Shown here: one piece after another, positions 12,794-23,534 of the stretch
Layout: every line of letters starts with the position of its first letter
How positions within the stretch are numbered: the stretch's first letter is position 1
Assembly: GCA_025531455.1 (NCBI GenBank)
Contig: JAMYHL010000001.1
Span: forward strand, 1,302,001 to 1,366,000
Reading direction: 5' to 3'
Source: Apiotrichum sp. Y4204
Lineage: Eukaryota; Basidiomycota; Tremellomycetes; Trichosporonales; Trichosporonaceae
Length of the DNA: 64,000 nt
Notes under the pieces: generated by a model
What the model was told of the DNA's origin: nothing
Seen by the model: only the letters and a program-made list of their open reading frames with translations
Databases searched by the model: none
Position numbers and translations under genes: made by a program

Positions 12794-13372
12794 GAGATCA
12801 ACGGCAGACGCTCAGACGCCGCTGCCCGAGCCGCGTCTCTGAGTTGGCTCGTTTTGCGACGAGGTCGAAATGACCTATCTCGTCCTTGACGATGCTTGTG
12901 AATTGTGGATTGTGTGGATGAATAGAGCGTGTTGGTGTGGGGAAAAGCAAGGTTGTTGGTCGTTGTGGACGTCATTACTCGTGCAATGTCAACAGCAACA
13001 AAATCTGGTCGATCGGGTGGTTGACATCAGAACATGAGCCCAGCCCGGTCGAGTCCGATCATCCAAAATCACCACGTGCCCATCAAAACACCCTGATTTG
13101 CGCGATCCGCGCTTGACACCCTCTGGAATGCATCAATTCCGGTACATCCGGCCCACTCCCAAGTCAGTCGGGCATCGTGCATCAAGATGAACTGACCACA
13201 TCCGCATTGGCCGTATGCCCGTTGTAGTGATCATTTATAAAAGCTGCATACCTGTCTCTCGAAAGACCAGTAGCCAACTCGTGTTTCAGGAAGCAATCAT
13301 CCGACAACAGACGAACGATATTCCTACAGACCTGCACCACGGTTAATGTACAAAGCCGTCTATAAACGGCCA
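12794..13372. other. Intergenic region upstream of RRN6
   Basis: 579 bp between the RRN6 start and the 3' end of the next minus-strand gene. A TTTATAAAAG sequence at about 13234-13243 reads as a TATA-like element on either strand and could serve RRN6. An open frame from 12975 overlaps the RRN6 5' end and may be 5' UTR or an alternative first exon. Confidence 0.4.
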
Positions 13373-14279
13373 CTAAACACGGAGGTTGGAGCTTGGCGGC
13401 AACTCGTCAGAGTAAACAGGCTGGTAGCCAGCACGGTTGTATCGCCCCGACAAGTTGCGCTCCGCGATCGCCTCGTCATCGTCCATGTCCATATCAACGG
13501 CAAACGATGCGTCCCGCGCCTGAGTGAGATCCATTGGCTTTGGCGGATTGAAGATGGAATGCCCAGACCTGAAGCGTGTCAGAGTGGGCCAAAAACGATA
13601 CACCTACCTCCTGAGAATGTTGCCCAGTCGCAGAAATTGTACGCCATTTCGGACAACTAGTAGGAGCGTGTCCAGTACTTCCTCCTCTACAACATCAGCT
13701 TAAGCACACGACTGAGACTCACGTCTTGTTCCCTCCGAGCAGGGGTTTGCGAAGACGAGAATAAGCGTTACCACGCAGAAGAAGACGAGCAACAGGTCAA
13801 CCATATTGAGTAGAGTCATGGGATATTTCTATAGTGTCAATAACAATCAGTGTGAGCCAATCCATACCTTTCCATAAGCAATCCACCGCGTTGAGACTTC
13901 AATAACCATAAGCCCGTTGATGATGACCTCCAACACATGCCATGACAGCGGAGGACATTCATGATGACCTGTTGGAAAAGTCAGTACGCGTGCACGGCTG
14001 TCAGATCGCTACACCCCGCTGGGACGAGGACGCACTTGTAGCAACAAGGCTTATAATGACGGTGGCCAAACTTAGACTCATCATGATAAAGTAGAACAAA
14101 ATGTAGTAGCGACTGAAGATGATGCGGTTGGCCACGCCGCGCAGCTGTTCACCAGTCGCTAGATGATAAGGAGACCGTGACGTCGATGCGAAGCCTTGTG
14201 GCCGCGGCAAAAGAGTTTGCTCATCTTGGAATTCGAAGTCTGATGCTTCGAGGTTATCGCTCGAGTGTTGCCGTGACAT
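13373..14279 (-). CDS. Four-helix voltage-sensor-like membrane protein
   Basis: Exons join to about 241 residues: 14279 to about 14042, then segments beginning HHECPPLSW, KYPMTLLNM, EEEVLDTLL and SGHSIFNPP, each bounded by GT-AG. Four hydrophobic helices are seen: S1 around YYILFYFIMMSLSLATVII, S2 VLEVIINGLMVIEVSTRWIA with an acidic residue, S3 VDLLLVFFCVVTLILVFA with an aspartate, and S4 with RNGVQFLRLGNILRR. Basic or polar residues in S4 recur roughly every third position. This fits the ion-transport/voltage-sensor fold without a pore module. It lacks the canonical Hv1 S4 pattern, so proton conduction should not be assumed. N- and C-tails are cytosolic-like and acidic/serine-rich. ATG 14279 is the first ATG in frame; the longer frame upstream begins with TTG. 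Confidence 0.6.
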
Positions 14280-15428
14280 GGTGTGTCGGATAAGGCAGTG
14301 GTATGGGATATTTGAGGCGACGATGTCAATGATCAATGAGCGATGACAGCAGTTGGAAGCATGTGAAGGCGGTGAAAGTGAGGAACGACGAACGACGAAC
14401 GACAGCCAGAGCCATGGCAGGCCGGCCCGATGTGGAGAAACGTGTTGCCGTGGCGAGGTGTTGGCGTGGAGAGCCTTGGTGGCGAATTAAGGATTACATA
14501 ACTTGATGGCACTGTTGAAGCTGAGCTCCTCCACTTTTTATGCACAGGGATTGTCTGATCTGTGGAGACCCCAGGGTACCTACCACCCAGGGTACCAGGG
14601 TTCCGAGTTTAGCTCATGGCCCTGCCGGCTGCCAGCCCAATACCCCTAGCTGGCACGCGCCGCACGGGCACACCAACAGGGAGCGGCAAGCAACAATAAC
14701 AATCTACAAAGATCATTACCATTGGCTTGGGTGCTGCATGTGCTAGGCAGAGATAGTGTGGAATGACATTCGCAAAGGTTTCGATGGATGGTGACCGGTG
14801 GGGGTTGGGGACAGCAAAGGGGTGAGGATCGTGGAGGGTGAGGATCGTGATATCGTGAGGAGGGGTGGAGATGGACAAGACCGACAGGCCGACAGTTTGG
14901 GCCAATCCACTCGTGACTTGCGGCTACTAACGTATAACGCTGCAACGCTGGCCCCAACTAGTCCACCACCAGTCCAACGCGCCCAGCGCCCAGCGGCCTT
15001 AACAGTCCACCTCGCAGCTCTCCTTACCGCACAAGCCCCCACATTATCAATATCGGTATCCTCATCCATTCTTTCAACTTCGCTCCCCCATCCGCATCAA
15101 CTTCTGATCTTGGGCTTTGTGTTTTTTCAACTGTTTCCAGGCTCCCCACTCCCCTTTGTCTCTCCACTCACTCTCACGACGTGTTGCCCTTTGTCCACTT
15201 TTCTTCTTAACCCACTGCCTGCGCTACACTGCTCCGCCGCATAGTCTCCACATCCCTGGTCAGTCGCGGTCGACAGCCGCCTTACGTGGAAGCTTGCTCT
15301 CATCCTCTACTGCATACAAATCTCTGCTGCCCGCTCGGTACATTGTTGGACGGCTGGTCCTTCGGTGAGTTACTGCTTCGCGTACCTTCGCATTCACTCT
15401 TGTATTGACTCTCAGCAACCTTTGCACA
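14280..15428. promoter_or_regulatory. Divergent intergenic region upstream of glycogenin
   Basis: 1.15 kb between two divergent starts. It holds short direct repeats of CAGGGTACC at about 14571-14603. The 400 bp before glycogenin are strongly pyrimidine-rich (about 15010-15420), typical of an active fungal promoter and leader. No gene recognised. Confidence 0.5.
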
Positions 15429-17766
15429 ATGGCTCCGCTTCCGAGAGCCATTGTCACTCTCCTCACCGCACCCGCGTATCTTCCAGGGGCACTGGTGTTG
15501 CTACATGCGCTACACGAGCTGCATCCAGCTCCACGAGACTTCCAGATCGTGTGTCTAGTCACACCCGAGACCGTTGATGCCCACACGATTGGTGCTCTAC
15601 GGACTGCTGGATATGACCTTGTCATTGGCGTCGAGCCCATTGCTTCTGGAGCGACGGGTCAAGCAGGGCTGAACCTCATGGGTGAGAGGAGACCACTCAA
15701 CTGGCAATGCTAACCACAGGTCGCCCTGACCTGAATTTGGCCCTCACGAAGCTTCACCTGTTCCGTCTCGGGTCGTTCTTCTCCGCCATAATCTACCTGG
15801 ATGCCGATACCCTTCCCATCCGACCGATTGCGCCGCTGTTTGATGTCACCAGGGGACACATCTTCTCCGCCTGTCCAGATATCGGATGGCCAGATTGTTT
15901 CAATTCCGGCGTCATGGTCGTACGCCCCCAAGATTCAGACTTTGATGGTCTGCATGAAATGTTGACGGAAAGTGTGGACTCGAACGGCAGCTTCGACGGC
16001 GCGGACCAAGGCCTCTTGAATCGATATTTCGCGGAAGATGGTGCTGGCGGACAATGGAATCGACTACCCTTCACGTTCGTTAGATCCTATCAATGTCGTG
16101 CTGACGGACAGTTATAACGTCACCCCCTCGGCAGCTTATCAGTACGCGCCTGCCTACAAACACTACGCCCATAAAATCAACTTGATCCACTTTATTGGAC
16201 CGAGCAAGCCTTGGAACCGGCTGCATAGTCGTCCAGCTTCTTCAGCCCCGGTGGACCAGAAAGCATTTAATTGTATGTTCCGAAAACGTGGCTCCAACTG
16301 CTTGCTGACCTTGCCTAGACGAGGCCCTTGTTGATCGTTGGTATGCGGTCTACGACCGACACGTTCGCCCAACCGCTGTGCACGAACCAAATCTGGCGAA
16401 GCGCTTTACTGTGCCCGAGCATCAGGCTGTTTGGAACACCGCTGTCCAACCAGTAACTCAATCCGACCGTCTCAACCTAACAGAGTTGAAGGCTGCGGTC
16501 GAACATGGAGTTGCTTCTTTCCATCCCGGACAGTACACCTCACTTCCGCTCGAGGGTAGAGTTGATCTGATCGCCCCTCGGCCCAAACCCGTGCACGTCC
16601 CAGTTGTGGCTGCCCCTCCGACTGAGCGCCCTCATCCGTCGGCGTTCAATCATGAAGACAAACCAGGGGAAAGGTATCCCTCGGGCCATTCCCCGAGCCC
16701 ACCGGCCGATCAGGGCCCAAGCAACGTAGCCAACAATGGACACGATCATCCCCACCTGACATCTGCCAGTCCCCCCAGTCCTCCCCAAGGCACCACCTGG
16801 GATGGGTCTCAATCCGCCCCACCAAAGAACAGTCGCCCAGAGATGATCATCCCCATGAAGACCGTGTACACTCCAGCCTGGGAAGAACCGGTCAGGTCTC
16901 AAACTTCCTATTATGAAACGCACGTCGATGCGGCTCCCGAATACCCTTCCCTCCCTCGAAACGTTCAGACGAGCGACTGGTACAAGCAGTTCACTGGCAC
17001 CGAACCGGACCGTCACCAAGTTCAGACTCTGTTCCCTTGGGAAGAGGCTACCCGTCGACACGTACCTGCTCGCTCTTTCCCGAAGGCTGAACAGCCACCT
17101 CCCCTTGCTGCCAGGGCTCCTCCCAAGCCGGAACCATTGACGAAGACCCCTAAGCCCGCGATGTCTATCGCAGTTGGGACGCCATCGACTCAAACGACTG
17201 TCACTGCTCGTACCCCTGCCCCTACGTTTGAAGAGGCTATGGCTTCCTACACGAATGCTTGGGACAATGTTAGCTCTATCGACAAGTACGCAAAGCGCTT
17301 AACGTCGCTTGGTATTGGTACAGACCGACGCACGGCGGTTTCAGGAATGTCAGTCCCAAGCCACCAACATCACCGCAACCGGAAGCCTGACGTCACTTCG
17401 GAAGATAGTGCCGACGGAGACGACGAGCAAGAAGGTGGCAGTCATCGTGTCCGGTACCGCGACAAATATTCCCAGACCGACCATCCTACCCTGTCTGACG
17501 CTAAGGTGCAGGCATCACCTGAGTCAAGCCCTACACTCGAGGCCCAAGACAAGCGATTGAAGATTCCCCTTCGTTCGCCACACCCCACCAGCGACAGGCA
17601 CCCTTCGTATGGTTTCAACGGAACAAGCGGTCCAAGGAACGCACCCTCGACGGCGAAGAAGGCAGGCGGCCGCGTGTGGGACCCGAAGACGGACATTGAA
17701 GTTATGCGCCAAGGTTCTCAGCAAGTGCTGAGTAAGTTTGCGAGTGAAGGAAGCAGCAACAAGTAG
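15429..17766 (+). CDS. GLG1: Glycogenin glucosyltransferase (glycogen primer)
   Basis: A GT8-family glycogenin that self-glucosylates from UDP-glucose to prime glycogen synthesis. Four exons, 15429-15681, 15720-16074, 16112-16272 and 16319-17766, give 738 residues. The catalytic domain is N-terminal: AIVTLLTAPAYLPGALVL, then YLDADTLPIRPI with the metal-binding DxD, then DIGWPDCFNSGVMVV and FDGADQGLLNRYF. After intron 2 it reads NVTPSAAYQYAPAYKHYAHK and INLIHFIGPSKPW. The junction across 16074/16112 restores PFTYNVTP. A long Pro/Ser/Thr-rich linker of about 450 residues leads to a C-terminal WDPKTDIEVMRQGSQQVLSK, which resembles the fungal glycogenin tail that contacts glycogen synthase. TPS1 follows on the same strand. 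Confidence 0.95.
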
Positions 17767-18698
17767 AGACCACGGGGTACAATGTAACGCTGCGGGTTGG
17801 ACAGCGTTGAAGATTTCCGGCCGTAACACTCTGTAGCTACGGACAATCCATATATATGTTGCGGTTCGGAGGATGGGCAAGGGCAGGCACCATACTGAGA
17901 TGGATAGATAGCATAGAGCAACAGATATGATTTGGTGGAATGACGTCACGTGTCAAGGTTGCTAGCAAGTGAGCAGCATGAGCAGGTGGCGAGGAATGAA
18001 TCGCACCCAGGGGCCAAGGAACCCTAATGGGGACAGAGAGGGGCGAGACTCAGGCCGGGCCAGGGCGCCAGGGTTTACCGGACTGCAGGGCATCAAGCCC
18101 ATGCGTACCAAGGGCCAAGGGCCATGGTACCAAGGGTGAGGCCGGCGAGGCAGGCAGAATGGAAGAAGCCAAAAAATGGGGGCGAGCAAGTATGATGCGG
18201 ATGTGTTCATGCGTTCATGCGTTCATGTTGTTGGGGGGAGGGAGAGGGGGAGGGGGGAGGATGGACGCAGAACTGCGCTCTCCGCATCGATGTACGCAAT
18301 GACACTCGCTATGACGAGAGAATTCTCGATGACATCCCTTTTCGCGCCCTTCCCTCGGAGCGCCGCCGGAGAACGGAGATCGACCTGGACTATTTACCGC
18401 CCAATTCGACCCACCGTAGAGCTCATTGCACCACTCCAGGGGCCACACTCTATACCATCATCATATCTGTTGCCGTCATCAACACTCGACCCACACAATC
18501 CACTCACTCATATTGACGCCGTTCCCACCAACCGTACCCACCCATAATAACGGTTCCCCCAACGCAACGGTACTCACCTTTCCCCATCTTCTGTCATACT
18601 ACTCTCCTCATCTGTCCCACTTTATTCCTCATCGCTCTGTTTTGCCTTTCTGCGCCAAACAAAGCCCGCCCAGCACACAGCGCATCCATTCCGGCATC
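17767..18698. promoter_or_regulatory. TPS1 upstream region with STRE-like AGGGG motifs
   Basis: 932 bp between the glycogenin stop and the TPS1 start. AGGGG, the core of the yeast stress-response element, occurs near 18039 and several times in the purine-rich run at about 18235-18262. A GTTCATGC octamer is repeated three times at about 18207-18230. The 3' half is pyrimidine-rich. That these motifs act in TPS1 stress induction is inference from the yeast case. Confidence 0.4.
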
Positions 18699-21026
18699 AT
18701 GCATACAGGAGACCCCAACATGTACCCGGCGAACCACAACTCGTCGCCCTCGCAGTCGCCAGAGATCAGCTCATCCGACTCGCTTCCCAAGGTCGACCCC
18801 AACCACAAGGAGGCGCGTCTCATTATAGTGTCCAACCGCCTGCCTGTCACTATTAGCAAGGATGACAATGGAGAGTACACGTTCAAGGTGCGTGAATAAG
18901 CGATGCCCTGTGCCTGATACAGTGGCTAACGAAGCAAGATGTCATCGGGTGGTCTGGTCTCGGCACTTTCTGGCTGCAAGAAGACAATGTCGTTCACATG
19001 GATAGGCTGGCCGGGTAAAGATGTATGTCCACCGGAGCTGTGTTCTGACTAGGCGCGTAATGGCCACTAATAGCATTTCAGATTCCTGAGGCGGATCGCG
19101 AACATGTCAACAGCAGACTCCTTGCAGAACACCAGTGCTACCCCGTCTATCTGGATGACGAACTGGCAGACCGTCACTACAATGGTGAGTCTGTGGCTTA
19201 TGACAAACCTAACATCAGGATTCTCCAACTCCATCCTGTGGCCGCTTTTCCATTACCACCCCGGAGAGATGAACTTCGACGCCTCGCACTGGTTGGCATA
19301 TCGCGAGGCCAACATGCGCTTTGCCGATGTTGTCGCCAGCTTTATTCGCACTGGTGACGTCGTATGGGTTCAGGACTATCACCTAATGCTTCTGCCCATG
19401 CTCCTCCGCTCCCTGATTTCGGGTGAGTCAGCGCAGGGTGAGATGACGCGTCGTGAGATGGGACGCGTGAAAGAAGGCATGGACGACAAGATCGTAGGCG
19501 ACGCTATTCGCGGCATCGACGAAGGCGTAGAAATGTTGGAGGATGTGGAAGAGGAGGTCACAAGCGCGAACCATGAATCAGCCCCGGCCACAATGAGTGC
19601 TTTCCAAAAGCAAGAAATCAAAGCGCGCCAGCGAGGCAAGGGAGGTGTTCGTATCGGCTTCTTCCTTCACACTCCGTTCCCCTCGAGCGAGATTTACCGG
19701 TAAGTTGTAATGACAATCAAGCATTGTGGAAAAGCTAATAGCAGTATTCTACCCGTTCGCCGTGAGATCCTCCTGGGTGTCCTTCAGTGTGACCTGATTG
19801 GGTTCGTTTACAACAATATGACAAAACTGACTCTGTTCTCAGATTCCACACCTACGACTACGCTCGTCACTTCTTGTCTTCCTGCACTCGTATTCTCGGA
19901 CTTGAAACTCAGCCCAACGGAATTGAGTTTGAAGGCCGATATGCTCAGGTGGGCACCTTCCCCATCGGCATCGATCCTTGGCAGTTTGTCGAGGGACTTA
20001 AGCTCCCCGCTGTCCAGACACGGCTCGATGAGCTGGAAAGCAGGTTCAAGGACTGCAAGGTGATAGTCGGAGTCGATCGACTCGACTACATCAAGGGTAT
20101 TCCCCAGAAGCTTCACGCTTTGGAGGTGTTCCTCACGCAACATCCCGAATGGATTGGAAAGGTAAGCCTGGTGCTTCATGAACATGACTGACCTGCAGGT
20201 TGTTCTTATTCAGCTGGCGATCCCGTCGCGTCAAGATGTGGAGGAGTATATGAACCTTCGATCCTGCGTCAATGAGCTAGTTGGACGCATCAATGGCCAG
20301 TTCAGCACACCAACATGGTCGCCGATCATCTTCATGCACCGCTCAGTGCCATTCCAGGAGCTTACAGCCATGTATGCCCTCGCGGATGTCTGTCTCGTGA
20401 CTTCAACTCGCGATGGAATGAACCTGTGGGTTTCGACACTGATTGTTAGCTGACGCGCAGTGTGGCATACGAGTACATCTCTACCCAGGCAGAAAAACAT
20501 GGTTCCATGATCTTGTCGGAGTTTGCTGGGTGAGTCTCCTTTATTTGTTTGTCCGTAATCCATCTAACTGTTTCAGTGCTTCGCAGAGCTTAGCAGGCTC
20601 GATCATTATCAATCCTTGTGAGTTCTGACTTATTGGCTCCTACTGACCATTCCAAGGGGATGTTGATTCTACCGCGAACGCAATCCACACGGCACTCACT
20701 CTCAGCCCGGAGACTCGGGCTCAGAACTGGACTAAGCTCTTTGCAGTGAGTATTATGTCACAGACGGGAAATACGGCGCTAACACCATCAGTATGTGTCC
20801 AAGTAAGAAAACTAAGCACATACGAGAAACTAACCACCGCAGCTTTACGGCTCAGTCTTGGGGCCTGTCCTTCCTCAACGAGCTCAATCGGTCGACGGGA
20901 AGGCCGCCGTCGGGCCCTCTGTTGGGCGGACGTCGGAAGTCTGGCTCCACCCTCAGCCGCACGAGTTCAAAGGCCAGTATGAAGCGACGCTTCACAGTAA
21001 GCATGGAGAACGCGCTTCAAACATAA
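18699..21026 (+). CDS. TPS1: Trehalose-6-phosphate synthase
   Basis: A GT20 enzyme making trehalose-6-phosphate from UDP-glucose and glucose-6-phosphate; central to stress tolerance and glycolytic control. The conserved order is LIIVSNRLPVTI, SSGGLVSALSG, FTWIGWPGKD, ILWPLFHYHPGE, VWVQDYHLMLLPMLLR, RIGFFLHTPFPSSEIYR, GFHTYDYARHFLSSC, GVDRLDYIKGIPQKL, HRSVPFQELTAMYALADVCL, TSTRDGMNL and LSEFAGASQSL. About ten exons with short introns. An acidic, probably disordered insertion of roughly 75 residues (about 19424-19645) separates LLPMLLR from RIGFFLHT; a similar insertion is known in Cryptococcus Tps1. The C-terminus is a basic, Ser/Arg-rich tail. ATG 18699 was chosen because the upstream frame is pyrimidine-rich leader. 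Confidence 0.96.
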
Positions 21027-21456
21027 TTGGTCACAATCCCGTGATTGCAACTGGCCTCTTGCGGTGGTCGTCAGACGAGTGGTGCACGAATGGACGCCGC
21101 AAGGTGATTGTAGAAGATTTATGCAAAGGTCATCTCCTGTTCTCAGCTTGTGCTCTCCAGGCGAGCGCCTCTCATACAGTTGCTGTGCCACACTACGGCT
21201 ATCCGCCGTCACCTACAGTATCCTCTGTGGACGGGAGAGTACTCTAGCCGTCAATGACACTACTCGACGAACAGTTCTTAAAATGTTGCGAGGCCACAGA
21301 ATCGCAGACTGGGATGGGTTCTGCTGCACATAGCAAAATCGCCGTCCTTACATACTTCTGGCATACTACAGACAACATATCATGTTCACTCTCCAAAACT
21401 GTCGCACATTAAGCCTCGTCAATCCCGATCGCATCGGTAACCTCTTGCACCTCACG
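21027..21456. other. 3' intergenic region between TPS1 and BTB-like gene
   Basis: 430 bp between convergent stop codons. No gene or clear structure seen. Confidence 0.5.
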
Positions 21457-22221
21457 TCACCATCTCGCGGAGTGATACCGCCCCTCATACCCAGCCCCGT
21501 CGAGACGTCCAAGACGGACGTGAATACCTCCGTCGTCCAGCCCGCTGCCATACGGCCCGTTGCCAGAACCGTATCCGCTCCGGCCTTGATAGCCGTAGCC
21601 GTCGCGCTCGCCATATCCGTAGCCATAGCCAAATCCTTCGCGGTCATCGCCGTCCCACCCCAGCGTAAGTTTCAGCTGCGGGCAATCGCCCAGCGCGGCG
21701 AGGTAGCGCTCGAGTTGGGGGAGCGCAGCAGGAGCGTACTTTAGCAGCGTGTCGCGAGACCAGCTGTCGATATCGGAGTTGTCACCGTCGTAGGAAGAGA
21801 AGTACGTGTCGAGCGTGCTGGCGAGATTCCACTCCAAGGTCGGCGTCACTGGGTCCGATGGAGACGCGTCGCGGGTTCTCATTTGGGTACTTTTGACGAC
21901 CATCTCGAGGGTGAATGCGCGAATGGGGTCGCGTTCCTCCAGCTTGGAGGACACACACTTTAGCGGCGCGATGAAGCCGCGGTTCGCCAGAGTGATGAGA
22001 TCGTCCAGGAAGCCGTCGTCTAGCGGAGGAAGGACGGACGGGTACGGCGACACGGTGGAAAGGGCGAACCGCAGCGACTCGGTCGACACCGGTATGTGCA
22101 GCTTGTCGGCGTCGCTCAAGCCCAGATACCGCGTGAGGTGCGATGGGACGTGCATCGCCCCATCAGCTGTTGCGATCATCAGACCTGGGCTCGCGGCAGT
22201 CGTGGACGTAGACCTGTACAT
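21457..22221 (-). CDS. BTB/POZ-like domain protein with Gly/Tyr-rich tail
   Basis: An intronless frame of 254 residues from ATG 22221. The N-terminal 120 residues have the layout of fungal BTB-like proteins: a strand pair GLMIATADGAMHVPSHL, an acidic helix LGLSDADKLHIP, a FALSTVSPYPSVLPPLDD segment where these proteins carry L.LLYP....P, and a helix LITLANRGFIAPLKC, followed by RAFTLEMVVK. BTB domains mediate protein-protein contacts, but no partner can be named. The last 60 residues are rich in Gly and Tyr with repeated GYGYG units, prion-like in composition. A TATA-like CTTATAAG at 22345-22352 lies about 125 bp upstream of this ATG; it is too close to a further in-frame ATG at 22323 for that one to be likely. 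Specific function unknown. Confidence 0.6.
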   Translation of the reverse strand: MYRSTSTTAASPGLMIATADGAMHVPSHLTRYLGLSDADKLHIPVSTESLRFALSTVSPYPSVLPPLDDGFLDDLITLANRGFIAPLKCVSSKLEERDPIRAFTLEMVVKSTQMRTRDASPSDPVTPTLEWNLASTLDTYFSSYDGDNSDIDSWSRDTLLKYAPAALPQLERYLAALGDCPQLKLTLGWDGDDREGFGYGYGYGERDGYGYQGRSGYGSGNGPYGSGLDDGGIHVRLGRLDGAGYEGRYHSARW

Positions 22222-23064
22222 GATGGCGAGCCATTGATGAGACAGGTTTTCGGGAAGGTAGCTGTGGGTGTTGGAACAATGCCCATACGAGGTGTTGAGC
22301 AGGGGACAGTGGACAGGTCGCACGACCTATGAACCACGGCCCGTCTTATAAGCACGTACGATGGGGAGTGCGTACGATGGCATGATACAGCCATTGTGTG
22401 GGATATCGAAGTTCCAAAGCAACCGGACTGGCATGCAGTCCGAGCCGCTCCCCGAACGCAGGCTTCACGGTTTCGGCCTGATCGTCACCGATGCGCACGC
22501 CATTCTCGGGCGTAAGGTATCCCGGTGGGTGCCATGTATAGCACTCTGCGCAGTCCGAGACTGAAAGTGGAGGAGTGAAGGCGCCAAATGATCCATGTCA
22601 GCCACGACAACAGTTGTGGTGATCGGGAAATGGTGGCGGGCGGCTGCGGCATGATGACGACAACAGCTTGGCATTCGGCTTGGTTGTCTGAATACAGGTA
22701 AGATAGGATCCACAATTTCCACCGTTAATGAAAAAACGACGTGTCCTTTGTCCTTCCCACATCCTTATCACATCCGACACGTGAAAACCATCAGGGAGGC
22801 GCGAATCCACCAATACCTCCTTGCCCATTCGCAAGCAAGCTGCAAGCTGCAAGCAAACTCACCTCCGCTCGACGTCCTCGTCGGGTCTCGGTATCTCGCA
22901 TTTGCTGTTCAAAACAGACTTTGTGACAACCACACACTTTCAGCTCTCGTTCTTACGGTCGACCTTTCACGCGCCGCGACTCCGAGCCACAGAACTTGCC
23001 CGTCGGCGGATACGGTTGAACTCACACTCCTTCCCATCCTATTCATTAGCTTCTCGTTGCCGAT
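22222..23064. promoter_or_regulatory. Divergent intergenic region, BTB-like gene / NDUFS5
   Basis: 843 bp between divergent genes. It holds the palindromic TATA-like CTTATAAG at 22345-22352 for the minus-strand gene and a pyrimidine-rich leader (about 22740-23060) for NDUFS5. No further gene recognised. Confidence 0.5.
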
Positions 23065-23534
23065 ATGGTACGTTGACGCGCGATTCCTCATGACAATGAT
23101 CATCAGCTGATATCCTTTACAGTCTGGCTTCGGTTACACTGGCGGTTCGTAATCCGCGTTACATTCAGAGGACATGTGCTGATTAACAGGCCGTACCCGC
23201 TGCTTTGCCTTCTGGCAGGAGTTCAGCAAGGTTCGTATACCGTTCCGTCCCACCACTCACATCCTCAGTGCTACGCGAGCGCCGATGCTCCCGAGGAGTG
23301 CATGAACCAGAAGGAGGACTACCTCGAGTGCCTGCACCACACCAAGGAGGTGCGTACAAACTCGCTAATCTCACTCGCGATCACACTCTTACAACCCAGA
23401 TTGCCCGCGCCAAGGAGATCAAGGCACACTTCATCCAGAGCCAGAGCCGCGAAGGAGCCGACGCCCGCAAAGTCGCGGAGAAGGCAGCAACCGGCGTCAT
23501 TGTTAACCTGGGCCTCGTGGGCGAAGGCAACTGA
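23065..23534 (+). CDS. Mitochondrial complex I subunit NDUFS5 (15 kDa, twin CX9C)
   Basis: An accessory subunit of NADH:ubiquinone oxidoreductase, imported to the intermembrane space through the disulfide relay. Five exons give 93 residues: 23065-23067, 23123-23144, 23190-23230, 23269-23349 and 23400-23534. The first coding exon is only the ATG, followed by a consensus donor gtacgt. The protein reads MSGFGYTGGRTRCFAFW, then QEFSKCYASADAPEECMNQ. Two CX9C motifs are exact: RCFAFWQEFSKC and ECMNQKEDYLEC, each with nine residues between cysteines. DYLECLHHTKEIARAKEI is typical of the family. Every junction restores the reading frame. Confidence 0.92.
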
